Origin: Candidatus Pacearchaeota archaeon
Lineage (GTDB): Archaea; Nanobdellota; Nanobdellia; Pacearchaeales; GW2011-AR1
Assembly (NCBI GenBank): GCA_023142835.1
Contig: JAGLIS010000009.1
Location: 1 to 19,568 of the forward strand
DNA: 19,568 nt
Reading direction: 5' to 3'
Numbering within the stretch: the stretch's first letter is position 1; every line of letters begins with the position of its first letter. The position numbers and the translations under genes are program-made. This document shows, one piece after another, positions 12,536 through 18,992 of this stretch. Under the pieces are notes generated by a model. The model was not told where the DNA came from and did not search any database. It was given only the letters and a program-made list of their open reading frames with translations.

Positions 12536-13126
12536 ATGTATAAAAAGATTAGGTTTACAGAAAATACCTTACAAGTATTATCCCTATTTACGAATGATTT
12601 TAATAGAGATTATTATATTCGGGAAGTTGAAAAATTACTAAAAATTAGTCCAAGAACAGCACAGCTTATTCTTGAGGATTTGGAAGACAAGGGAATTATG
12701 GAATCAAAAACTAAGGGCAAGATTAAGATATTCAAGTTGAATCTAAGCGAATTTACTAAGAGGTATCTTGTTTTTGTAGAGCAATATAAGGCAATTGCAT
12801 TTTTAGAAAAGAGGTTTTTGATTAAAGAAATAATAGAAAAGATAACTCCGCATATTAAGGGAATAGGTATTATATTTGGAAGTTATGTTAAAGGATTGGA
12901 AAGGGGAGATTCTGATTTGGATATTTTTGTTGTAGGAAGCTATAATAATGAGGGGATAAAAAAAGTTTCAAAAAATTTAGGTGTAGAAATAAGTATTAAA
13001 TGTTATCCTCTAAAAACATTTGAGAAAAATCTGACTAAAGATATTCTTCTGAAAGAAGTTTTAAAAAATCATGTAGTTTTTCTAAATGTAGAACAATTTA
13101 TACATAGGGTTTTCAAAAATGGATAG
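12536..13126 (+). CDS. Winged-helix plus minimal nucleotidyltransferase (MNT) protein
   Basis: 196-residue fusion. An N-terminal HTH (about 10-70: TLQVLSLFTNDFNRDYYIRE, VEKLLKISPRTAQLILEDLEDKG) is followed by an MNT-type polymerase-beta nucleotidyltransferase domain. The catalytic signature is FGSYVKGLERGDSDLDIFV (114-132), with the GS pair and metal-binding Asp127 and Asp129. MNT proteins of this kind pair with HEPN partners. In the characterised HepT/MntA system the MNT protein AMPylates and neutralises the HEPN RNase. The added DNA-binding domain could give autoregulation. It overlaps the HEPN gene by 8 nt. ATG 12536 is chosen from the TATA spacing, since the preceding 32 codons of open frame look non-coding. 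Confidence 0.82.
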   Translation: MYKKIRFTENTLQVLSLFTNDFNRDYYIREVEKLLKISPRTAQLILEDLEDKGIMESKTKGKIKIFKLNLSEFTKRYLVFVEQYKAIAFLEKRFLIKEIIEKITPHIKGIGIIFGSYVKGLERGDSDLDIFVVGSYNNEGIKKVSKNLGVEISIKCYPLKTFEKNLTKDILLKEVLKNHVVFLNVEQFIHRVFKNG

Positions 13127-13604
13127 GATAAAATGGTGTGCTGGGAAAAAGGAAGGGTTAAGTTTAGTTGAGCCAAATTCAGATTTAGCAAATGCTTATA
13201 TCAGGAAAGCCGAAGAAGCTCTTGAATCAATGCAAATAAACATAATTAAAGATTGGAAAATTTCTACTGCATATTATACAATTTATTTTTCTTTATATGC
13301 TGTCCTAATGAAATTGGGTGTAAAATGTGAGATTCATTCTTGTACTATTGAATTTACGAAGAGATTCCTCAAGGAATATTTTGAAGAAATAGAGTTGGAT
13401 TTTACTGAGGATTCATTAAAGGCAAGGATTGATTCTCAGTATTATGTTGATAGAACTGTTCCGGATGAGCAATATAATAATATGATTCAAAAATCTCCTG
13501 AATTTTTGGTTAAGTGCAAATCAGTTCTTATCAAATTGAATGAAAAGAAAGTGAATGAAATAAGAAGTAAATTTCAAGAAGAGGTAATTAAAAGAAGTAA
13601 TTAA
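13119..13604 (+). CDS. HEPN-domain protein, probable partner or toxin of the MNT protein
   Basis: 161-residue protein with the HEPN four-helix pattern: SDLANAYIRKAEEALESM (21-38), then WKISTAYYTIYFSLYAVLMKLG (46-67; the S-x-A-Y-Y helix typical of HEPN), and later LKARIDSQYYVDRTV (100-114). In HepT-type toxins the active or AMPylated motif is R-x4-H-x-Y. Here the equivalent reads R103-IDSQ-Y108-Y109, so the histidine is replaced by Tyr. The gene overlaps the MNT gene by 8 nt (ATG 13119 inside its end), strongly suggesting translational coupling. Toxin activity is inferred from the pairing. The His change may mean a non-nuclease or differently acting HEPN. Confidence 0.75.
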   Translation: MDRIKWCAGKKEGLSLVEPNSDLANAYIRKAEEALESMQINIIKDWKISTAYYTIYFSLYAVLMKLGVKCEIHSCTIEFTKRFLKEYFEEIELDFTEDSLKARIDSQYYVDRTVPDEQYNNMIQKSPEFLVKCKSVLIKLNEKKVNEIRSKFQEEVIKRSN

Positions 13605-13670
13605 ATTATTTTAGTAATTTAAATAAATTTCTTTTTGATGAGTTTTTCGTAAGCTGACTTTTGAATTTCA

Positions 13671-13749
13671 TTTAAGGGATATACGAAGTTGGATTTTAGT
13701 GCAACGCTCGGCGAAGTCGAAAAATCCAAAGTCACGAGGATGACTTAAA
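13671..13749 (+). ncRNA. Structured spacer with hairpin 1 of the AGTGCAACG-loop pair
   Basis: Outer stem TTTAAG (13671-13676) with CTTAAA (13744-13749). Inside it, a perfect 9-bp stem TTGGATTTT (13689-13697) with AAAATCCAA (13721-13729) holds a 23-nt loop starting AGTGCAACG. A small GTCA/TGAC hairpin lies at 13731-13744. The same loop start is found at 15009-15017 on a wholly different stem. Whether it acts as RNA or DNA is unknown. Confidence 0.45.
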
Positions 13750-13750
13750 G

Positions 13751-13758
13751 TTTATAAG
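13751..13758 (+). promoter_or_regulatory. TATA box of the gene at 13781
   Basis: TTTATAAG centred about 26 bp before ATG 13781; selects it over an in-frame TTG at 13772. Confidence 0.6.
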
Positions 13759-13780
13759 AATTATTGATTTATTGATTATT

Positions 13781-13975
13781 ATGGAACAAGTTTCAAAGCT
13801 TACTTGGAATAAAGTAAACAAACTTTCTGAACAAGAACTAGACAAGTTAGCAGATTTGATGGATGTTGGATTTTTGCAAGATGATTTGGATAGAGAGGAA
13901 AAAGTTCTTATTCTGACAACTGAATCAGAATCAAAAATCCTAAAGGCTTTGAAACAATTAAAGGCATCCGAGTGA
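13781..13975 (+). CDS. Small helical orphan protein
   Basis: 64 residues, starting MEQVSKLTWNKVNKLSEQEL. It looks all-helical apart from one short strand (KVLILTT), and is acidic in the middle (DDLDREEK). The layout, a Leu-rich helix pair then L-x-D-D-L-D-R-E-E-K-V, suggests a compact UBA/EF-hand-like or DNA-binding mini-domain, but I do not recognise the family. No cysteines, membrane segment or signal are present. It sits between two structured spacers in an accessory tract and has its own promoter. Confidence 0.6.
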   Translation: MEQVSKLTWNKVNKLSEQELDKLADLMDVGFLQDDLDREEKVLILTTESESKILKALKQLKASE

Positions 13976-14073
13976 TTGAACTAACTTGGGATTATGAGAG
14001 TGAGCATAACGAAGTGGAGCGAAAGCGTAGCGTCCCCTTGAGTTTAAGCCCGAGCCGTCCTTACACATAAATA

Positions 14074-14832
14074 TTAATCATATCCACCATCAACTTTCAG
14101 AATACTTCCAGTAATATAATTCGCATCATCAGAAGCTAAAAATAAAATAGCTTTTGCAATATCTTCAGGTTTGGCAAATCTTTTCAAATAAATTTTTTCT
14201 GTTTCTTCTTCAACAAAATCTTTTGACAAATCTTTATTCATTTCAGTATCAACCCAACCAGGGGCAACAGAATTAACCTGAATCTTTGGCGCAAGTTCTT
14301 TTGCTAGATTATAAGTTAAATTAATTATTCCTGCTTTTGAAGCATCATAATCTGCGGATTCAGGACTAAGAGTATTAATTCCATTTGTTGAAGAAATATT
14401 AATTATTTTTCCGTTGTCATTTTTTAACATTTGTTCAGAAGCATATTTACTACAAAGAAAGGTTCCTATTAAATTGACATCTATTGTTTGTTTCCATTGT
14501 TCAACAGTTTTTTCAAATAATGGAACATCGAAAACTATACCTGCGTTATTTACGAGAATGTCAATTTTACCAAATTTATCAATAGTCTTTTGAATCATTT
14601 CTTTGACTTCATTTTCTTTGGAAACATCACATTTAATTGCTATTGCTTCTGAACCAATTTTTTTAATTTCATCAACAACGGAAAATGCATTTTTTTCTGC
14701 ATCTGGTTCTATATCCGAAATATGATAATCAACTACTATTTTTGCTCCTTCTTTGGCAAATAGTAATGCAGTAGATTTTCCAATACCTCTACTTGCACCA
14801 GTAATAATTGCGATTTTATTTTTTAGTTTCAT
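14074..14832 (-). CDS. Short-chain dehydrogenase/reductase (SDR), FabG-like
   Basis: 252-residue classical SDR, an NAD(P)-dependent oxidoreductase. Cofactor motif TGASRGIG at 11-18; an Asp at the end of strand 2 (VVDYH, D35) tends to favour NAD; NNAG at 95-98; N120 (DVNLIG); catalytic Ser147/148 (INISS), Tyr162 and Lys166 (YDASK); PGWVDTEM at 191-198; and the typical terminal ITGSILKVDGGY. All catalytic tetrad residues are present. The ketoreductase-like motifs do not define a substrate. Start ATG 14832 fits a leaderless promoter. Bracketed by an 11-bp inverted repeat, within an accessory tract of single-gene units. Confidence 0.92.
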   Translation of the reverse strand: MKLKNKIAIITGASRGIGKSTALLFAKEGAKIVVDYHISDIEPDAEKNAFSVVDEIKKIGSEAIAIKCDVSKENEVKEMIQKTIDKFGKIDILVNNAGIVFDVPLFEKTVEQWKQTIDVNLIGTFLCSKYASEQMLKNDNGKIINISSTNGINTLSPESADYDASKAGIINLTYNLAKELAPKIQVNSVAPGWVDTEMNKDLSKDFVEEETEKIYLKRFAKPEDIAKAILFLASDDANYITGSILKVDGGYD

Positions 14833-14855
14833 ATAAATATGATTAATTTATTGAT

Positions 14856-14863
14856 ATTTATAA
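14856..14863 (-). promoter_or_regulatory. TATA box of the SDR gene
   Basis: TTATAAAT on the minus strand, centred about 27 bp before the ATG at 14832. Confidence 0.6.
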
Positions 14864-14897
14864 CTTTTCCTACATATCTAGGCTCGGGCTTGAATTT

Positions 14898-14989
14898 AAT
14901 ATAACATCAGAATTATGAGAAGTCGTGCGTAGCACGATTTGGGTGGAGAAGTCTGCAAGACTTCGTAACCTCATAATCCTTGTTATATT
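14898..14989 (+). ncRNA. 92-nt branched palindromic element
   Basis: Four perfect or near-perfect helices can form. The outer stem is AATATAACA (14898-14906) with TGTTATATT (14981-14989). Next is ATTATGAG (14912-14919) with CTCATAAT (14970-14977), leading into two side-by-side hairpins. One is TCGTGC-GTA-GCACGA (14923-14937, extendable to 9 bp). The other is GAAGTCT-GCA-AGACTTC (14948-14964). This Y-shaped fold suggests a structured RNA or a cruciform recombination site. It is not a tRNA: no T-loop or acceptor pattern is visible. Confidence 0.5.
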
Positions 14990-14999
14990 CTCCGTAGGG

Positions 15000-15036
15000 C
15001 TGAAATTTAGTGCAACGTTCCGAAGGAAAATTTCAG
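15000..15036 (+). ncRNA. Hairpin 2 of the AGTGCAACG-loop pair
   Basis: Perfect 9-bp stem CTGAAATTT (15000-15008) with AAATTTCAG (15028-15036). The loop begins AGTGCAACG and contains an inner TTCC-GAA-GGAA. Compare 13689-13729, with the same loop start but a different stem. Confidence 0.5.
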
Positions 15037-15056
15037 AGTATTATTTTTGCCCCGTT

Positions 15057-15443
15057 CTAATTAAACTCATTATTAAATTCAATTAAATTATCTAAAGAAA
15101 TAAATTTCTTAGGATATCCATCTAATCCCATATCGTTTGTTGGTTCAGAAAAATAAATTGGCTTTTTTAATGCAAGAGCATAACCTAATTCTATTTTACA
15201 ACTTGTCCCCATATAGCCCTTTGGTAAAATGAAATAGACTGCATCAGCTTCTTCAACTGCTCTGTAATGATCCCATGCCAATTTGTTTTTTTCTTCAATA
15301 GTTAAAGCGACATCTCTGTCTTCAGAACTATAATCTAAATTTGGAAATAATGGTTGGTAACCAAGATTTTCTAATTCTTTCATAGTTGCTTTAACTAAAC
15401 TACGAAACTTCATGCTTGAACCAATAACGATTTTTTTACTCAT
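15057..15443 (-). CDS. Nucleoside 2-deoxyribosyltransferase-like protein
   Basis: 128-residue Rossmann-like protein of the nucleoside 2-deoxyribosyltransferase superfamily, which cleaves or exchanges N-glycosidic bonds of nucleosides or nucleotides. Visible are the N-terminal strand KKIVIGSSMKFR (3-14), the ADAVYFILPKGYMGTSCKIELGYALALKKPIYF block (66-98) with the G-T-x-x-x-E-x-G-x-A signature placing the likely nucleophile at Glu85, and an upstream Asp67. Length is in the usual range (~130-150). The substrate cannot be predicted; relatives include salvage enzymes and immune-signalling proteins. Leaderless minus-strand promoter at 15466-15473. The unit is flanked by a perfect 15-bp inverted repeat. 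Confidence 0.82.
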   Translation of the reverse strand: MSKKIVIGSSMKFRSLVKATMKELENLGYQPLFPNLDYSSEDRDVALTIEEKNKLAWDHYRAVEEADAVYFILPKGYMGTSCKIELGYALALKKPIYFSEPTNDMGLDGYPKKFISLDNLIEFNNEFN

Positions 15444-15465
15444 AATTTAATTGAATTTACAGTTT

Positions 15466-15473
15466 ATTAAATA
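15466..15473 (-). promoter_or_regulatory. TATA box of the deoxyribosyltransferase-like gene
   Basis: TATTTAAT on the minus strand, centred about 26 bp before the ATG at 15443. Confidence 0.5.
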
Positions 15474-15597
15474 CTTTTCTATCTAAGGGGCAAAAATAAT
15501 ATTGCGTATAACATGCCGTACTGCGAACTTTTATTCGTAAAAGATACTATTTTTAGATATTTACAGAACTTTTTGATAAATATAATAAACCTTTTAT

Positions 15598-16389
15598 TTA
15601 CAACTTCTCAATATCTAAATCAATATCATCTCCGAGCATTGCGTCGGTTTGAATTTGGATTTTCTTTTTGATTTTCTTTTTCTCTCGGGCTTTTTTCATT
15701 TCTATTAAATCGTTGAGATTTACATCTTGAAGTGATTCTCTTTTTGAAAAATCGAATTCACCTTTTTCTATTTGTTCTATTGCTTCTTGTTTTTCTTCGA
15801 GGTTTATTTTATTTGGGCTGACTTGTCCCATTTTTTCTCGGACTGATTTGAAAATTTCTTGTTCTTCGTCTTTTGTTCTTACGAAATGGACTTGAGGTTT
15901 ATGATTTTTTAAAAGTTTTATGCCTAGGAATGATTCTAGTTTTAGGAAGATTTCATTAAAGTTCTCGGGGATTCTCCCTTTTTCGATGGATTGTAAAATA
16001 TTGGCTTCAATTTTTATTAAGTTTGCAAGTTGATTTATACTGAGTTTTTTTCTCCGTCTTGCGATATTTAATGTCCAATAATAGTTATCTAAGACTTCTT
16101 CGTGATATTGTTTTTTTGGTGGAACTCTGAGTTTTGCGAGATTTCCTTGAGTGACTATTTGGTCGTTGCTTATTTCAGTTGCGTCTCTCATTCCTGAAAG
16201 TCTCTCCATTCGTTCTCGCACGGAATATCGTTCGTCTGCTTTTTGCAACTGTTCTTCGGAAGGCTTTCTAATCAAAGGGATTCCTTCTGTTTCGGAGCAT
16301 TCGTTACAGACCATGACCATTTCTGCTTTCAGAATTCCTTCGAATAATTTTACTTCATCGCTATCCCTTTTACATACTGTGCATCTCAT
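15598..16389 (-). CDS. Archaeal multiprotein bridging factor 1-like protein (aMBF1), extended
   Basis: Zinc ribbon plus HTH protein, the archaeal homologue of the eukaryotic MBF1 coactivator; in archaea MBF1 is linked to transcription and ribosome-associated functions. The N-terminal ribbon uses C3-x2-C6 and C28-x2-C31 (CTVC and CNEC). A linker carries the EERYSVRERMERLSG-like stretch. The XRE-type HTH (about 106-160) shows NIARRRKKLSINQLANLIKIE, LQSIEKGRIPEN and LESFLGIKLL. Typical aMBF1 is ~160-175 aa; this one is 263. The extra ~95 residues are charged, with an acidic end (GDDIDLDIEKL) and a basic KKAREKKKIKKK. Start ATG 16389 fits TTTAAAAA about 25 bp upstream. Monocistronic. Confidence 0.88.
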   Translation of the reverse strand: MRCTVCKRDSDEVKLFEGILKAEMVMVCNECSETEGIPLIRKPSEEQLQKADERYSVRERMERLSGMRDATEISNDQIVTQGNLAKLRVPPKKQYHEEVLDNYYWTLNIARRRKKLSINQLANLIKIEANILQSIEKGRIPENFNEIFLKLESFLGIKLLKNHKPQVHFVRTKDEEQEIFKSVREKMGQVSPNKINLEEKQEAIEQIEKGEFDFSKRESLQDVNLNDLIEMKKAREKKKIKKKIQIQTDAMLGDDIDLDIEKL

Positions 16390-16410
16390 AGGATTATTGA
16401 GATAAAGTTA

Positions 16411-16418
16411 TTTTTAAA
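16411..16418 (-). promoter_or_regulatory. TATA box of the aMBF1 gene
   Basis: TTTAAAAA on the minus strand, centred about 25 bp before the ATG at 16389. Confidence 0.6.
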
Positions 16419-16442
16419 GAATATTGTGTTTGGAAGTATATG

Positions 16443-17093
16443 TTAATTGAGAAATTGTTCTATTGATGCGGTGTTTTGAAGGTCATATAGAATTTGATTG
16501 TTATTGATTATTAGTGCGGGGAATTGGGTTATGCCCTGTTCATTTATTAATAGGTCTAGAGAAGTTAGGTTTTGATCTGTAGCTATTGGTAAGAGCAGGA
16601 TGTCTTTATTTTGATTTTTTACATCCATTATAATTTTTGACCAGACATTTTGGGTAGCTTTTTTTGTTATGTTCTCGGATTCGTATTTATAGAGGTAGAC
16701 TATGAGATTATAGTTATTACATCGTTCTAGTGAGTTCTGGTTACTTGTCCATAGGAGAGTTCTTAGGAGGTCGTATTTTTTGTGGAGAGAAATCATATTT
16801 TCGGTTAGTTTTCCTGAGTCTTCGTATTCTTCTAATAGTTTTGCTTCTATGTATACTCTGTCTGCAAAATTTATGTTACTTTCTTTTATTGCATTACAAT
16901 CGAAATCGAATTCTTCGGTTAGTCTTGATGCCGCCATTGCATCTGTGAGGCTTATTTCTGATTGTAAATATAGGTTAGCGATTTTGCTTGAATTAGTCGT
17001 TTCGATTAGCATTCCGAGGAATAGGCCGATTAGAAAAATTACTATTGTGATGACGAGAGCTTCCCAAAAGACATGTTTTTTACTTTTTAGCAT
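16443..17093 (-). CDS. Membrane-anchored thioredoxin-fold-like protein without CxxC
   Basis: 216-residue protein with one N-terminal transmembrane helix (about 9-30, FWEALVITIVIFLIGLFLGM). A helical region of ~100 residues with scattered acidic patches follows, then a C-terminal domain with a thioredoxin-like beta pattern (YNLIVYLYKYES, KDILLLPIATDQN, ITQFPALIINNNQILY). The FPALIINN motif resembles the cis-proline loop of thioredoxin/DsbA folds. Only two cysteines are seen and no CxxC, so it is probably not a redox enzyme. ATG 17093 is preferred; a GTG at 17126 would add 11 residues but overlaps a perfect hairpin. No TATA box is evident, so it is likely cotranscribed with the glycosyltransferase and ScpB genes upstream. 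The fold is tentative. Confidence 0.6.
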   Translation of the reverse strand: MLKSKKHVFWEALVITIVIFLIGLFLGMLIETTNSSKIANLYLQSEISLTDAMAASRLTEEFDFDCNAIKESNINFADRVYIEAKLLEEYEDSGKLTENMISLHKKYDLLRTLLWTSNQNSLERCNNYNLIVYLYKYESENITKKATQNVWSKIIMDVKNQNKDILLLPIATDQNLTSLDLLINEQGITQFPALIINNNQILYDLQNTASIEQFLN

Positions 17094-17112
17094 TTTTATT
17101 TTTTGTTTGTCT

Positions 17113-17163
17113 TGTGGCAGAGCCACGCGTTAAATCCGGTCGCCCTTCGGTTACTGCGGATTT
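17113..17163 (-). promoter_or_regulatory. Two hairpins between the glycosyltransferase and thioredoxin-like genes
   Basis: AAATCCG (17132-17138) pairs with CGGATTT (17157-17163), enclosing a partly paired GTCGCC/GGTTAC with a CTTC tip. Next to it, GTGGC-AGA-GCCAC (about 17114-17126) is a perfect 5-bp stem. They may affect 3'-end formation or translation of the downstream gene. Confidence 0.35.
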
Positions 17164-17170
17164 TAGCATT

Positions 17171-18403
17171 TTACCATGTGTTGTAGCCACGGAAGTATTT
17201 GTAGAATGATACAATTAGCAACGGTGGGTACATGAGCAAATAGAAAAAAGAGTATATAAAGATGTCGCGGAAAGGGTGGCCGGTGATTCGTCCTTTTTCT
17301 TTTGAGTAATATAATGCAGTTATTGTGTAAATTAATCCTAAGGTGAATAGGACCATCCCGAAGATAAATAATATGTTTGGGTTAAGATTTAAATCGTTCA
17401 TTGAGACTAATGCGACTTGAGATGCTATCGAATATTTGGCTACGAGAAATTTCATTATGAGGTAATTTGTTAGACGGTAACTTAGGAAGAATAGGCCTGT
17501 GATTCCAATGAACCATGAGAATATGAATAAGGGCATTATGAAAAGTCCGAGCATTCCACATTGAAAGAATTTTTTTCGGTACTTTGCTACGGTTTGAATT
17601 CCTCCGACGTTCCATCTGATTCTTTGTTTGAACCAAGTTTTGACTGTCGTAGGAGGAGAAGAGCGAACTATTGAAGGAATCGACATTTGAACTTTCCAAC
17701 CTTTTGAAACGAAGTGCCAGGTTATCTCAATGTCTTCTGTTAAATTTTTCATATCGAAACCGCCAACTTGGTCATATGCATTTTTTCGATAGATACTTAG
17801 TGGACCATTGGTTACATAAATCGAGTCCAAGAATCCTAAAAGTTTTCTTGTAAATGCGATTATTTTATATTCTATCGCCTGAATTCTTGTGAGGTAATTT
17901 TTTGGATTATCTACAAAAACTCTTGAGGTTACAGCTCCCATTTTTGCGTCGTTGAAATGTCCTACCATTTTAGATATTGCATCTTTGTTAGGTATTGAAT
18001 CGGCGTCGCTAAATCCGATTAACTCTGTCTTTACAAATTTTGCTCCAAAATTTTTTGGACCTGCTGCTCTTCCCGTATTCTCTGGTGTTCGAAAAGCTAT
18101 AACTCGAGGATACTTTTTTGCGTACTGTTTTATTATTTCATATGAATTATCAGTGCTACAATCGTCTACTACAATTATTTTTTTTAATCCAGAATAATCT
18201 GATTCCAAAAATGCTTCTATGTTTTTTCCTATACTATTAGCTTCATTGTAACAAGGAACAACTATAGATAACGAACGAATTTTATTAAGTTTAATAGTCT
18301 CATAAATTTGTTTCCTATTCTGCACATAAGTTATTATATATAGGGTTAAGAAATAAAATGCTATGAAAGTGTAGACTAAATAAAGAATTGTTAATCCTTC
18401 CAT
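17171..18403 (-). CDS. Family 2 glycosyltransferase, membrane-bound, processive type
   Basis: 410-residue membrane glycosyltransferase for polysaccharide or surface glycan synthesis. One N-terminal helix (about 3-26), then the cytosolic GT-A domain with IVVPCYNEANSIG (47-59), VVDDCSTDNS (78-87), the DAD metal motif (133-135), the TED acceptor-site base (222-224) and QRIRW (260-264), the Q/RxxRW motif of processive GT2 enzymes such as hyaluronan or cellulose synthases. At least three C-terminal membrane helices follow (about 279-310, 343-368 and 385-405). The architecture fits BcsA/HasA-like enzymes of short type. It starts one base into the ScpB stop (overlapping TAATG), so they are an operon. 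The donor sugar is not predictable. Confidence 0.92.
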   Translation of the reverse strand: MEGLTILYLVYTFIAFYFLTLYIITYVQNRKQIYETIKLNKIRSLSIVVPCYNEANSIGKNIEAFLESDYSGLKKIIVVDDCSTDNSYEIIKQYAKKYPRVIAFRTPENTGRAAGPKNFGAKFVKTELIGFSDADSIPNKDAISKMVGHFNDAKMGAVTSRVFVDNPKNYLTRIQAIEYKIIAFTRKLLGFLDSIYVTNGPLSIYRKNAYDQVGGFDMKNLTEDIEITWHFVSKGWKVQMSIPSIVRSSPPTTVKTWFKQRIRWNVGGIQTVAKYRKKFFQCGMLGLFIMPLFIFSWFIGITGLFFLSYRLTNYLIMKFLVAKYSIASQVALVSMNDLNLNPNILFIFGMVLFTLGLIYTITALYYSKEKGRITGHPFRDIFIYSFFYLLMYPPLLIVSFYKYFRGYNTW

Positions 18404-18972
18404 TATTCTGGTTTGTCTTCTTTATTTTCTTTTTTATGTACATTAAAATATTCGTAAAATTCTTCGGAGAGTGAAATATTCATAGTGTGACCTGTTTGTT
18501 TTGCGATGACTAAGCCAAGTTCTCTGAATTTTTTGATATGGTCATAAGATTTATTACCTCTGATTTTTATTATTACTGATTGTTTTATTGGTTGTTTGTA
18601 TGCTATTATAGCTAGGGTTTCTTGTTCTGCTTTTGTGAATTCTGCGTTTCCCGTTGCTAATTTATTTATTAAGTAATTATATTTTTCTGCTACATCCATC
18701 TTCCAAGAATTGTTTCTGTTAATTAAACGAAGAACTCCCTCGGAATATTTCTTTTCAAGACGATGTAAAATTTCCTTAAGCATTATAGGATTTAGGTCGG
18801 TTAACATTATTAATTCTTGTAGATTAAGAAATCGTCCTGCTATGAAAAGCGCGGCTTCTACTTTTTCGATTGAGTTTCGTTCGTTGTCCTCGAAGACATT
18901 GTCTAGTTCTTCTGCAGTAGATTCAGTGATAACAAGGGTGTGGTCTATCTCTTTTGTTTCTGATTCTTCCAT
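18403..18972 (-). CDS. scpB: Segregation and condensation protein ScpB
   Basis: 189-residue winged-helix KITE subunit of the SMC-ScpA-ScpB complex, for chromosome condensation and segregation. Signature segments: IEKVEAALFIAGRFLNLQEL (35-54), LHRLEKKYSEGVLRLI (69-84), WKMDVAEKYNYLINKL (90-105), and the strong C-terminal block TKAEQETLAIIAYKQPI (113-129) with KIRGN (136-140) and LGLVIAKQTG. The N-terminal ~33 residues are an extra acidic stretch. It is the first gene of an operon with the GT2 gene. ScpA and SMC are not in this window, which is unusual since scpA and scpB are often adjacent. Start ATG 18972 is set by the shared palindromic TATA box. Confidence 0.93.
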   Translation of the reverse strand: MEESETKEIDHTLVITESTAEELDNVFEDNERNSIEKVEAALFIAGRFLNLQELIMLTDLNPIMLKEILHRLEKKYSEGVLRLINRNNSWKMDVAEKYNYLINKLATGNAEFTKAEQETLAIIAYKQPIKQSVIIKIRGNKSYDHIKKFRELGLVIAKQTGHTMNISLSEEFYEYFNVHKKENKEDKPE

Positions 18973-18992
18973 ATAAGTTATTGGTAGGAGAG

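Larger units (their letters stand above)
14046..14891. repeat. Inverted repeat bracketing the SDR gene
   Basis: AAGCCCGAGCC (14046-14056) and GGCTCGGGCTT (14881-14891) are perfect 11-bp inverted repeats. Weaker complementarity extends about five bases further out. They lie 17 bp past the SDR stop and 48 bp before its start, so the gene plus promoter form a bracketed unit. Confidence 0.7.
15039..15501. repeat. 15-bp inverted repeat bracketing the deoxyribosyltransferase-like gene
   Basis: TATTATTTTTGCCCC (15039-15053) and GGGGCAAAAATAATA (15487-15501) are exact reverse complements. The first ends three bases before the gene's stop codon; the second lies upstream of its TATA box. No transposase is encoded. 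Confidence 0.85.

Noticed and set aside
14898..14989. Branched element as a tRNA
   Set aside because: Lacks a T-loop GTTCRA pattern, anticodon arm geometry and a 7-bp acceptor stem at the ends.
13671..15501. Integron attC sites between the single genes
   Set aside because: The paired GTTRRRY/RYYYAAC ends are not convincingly present and no integrase is in the window, so only a general cassette idea is kept.
15039..15501. Insertion sequence with terminal inverted repeats
   Set aside because: The enclosed gene is a deoxyribosyltransferase-like enzyme, not a transposase, and no target-site duplication was seen outside the arms.
16151..16405. Plus-strand frame opposite the aMBF1 start
   Set aside because: Low-quality composition, no promoter, and fully overlapping a confident gene.
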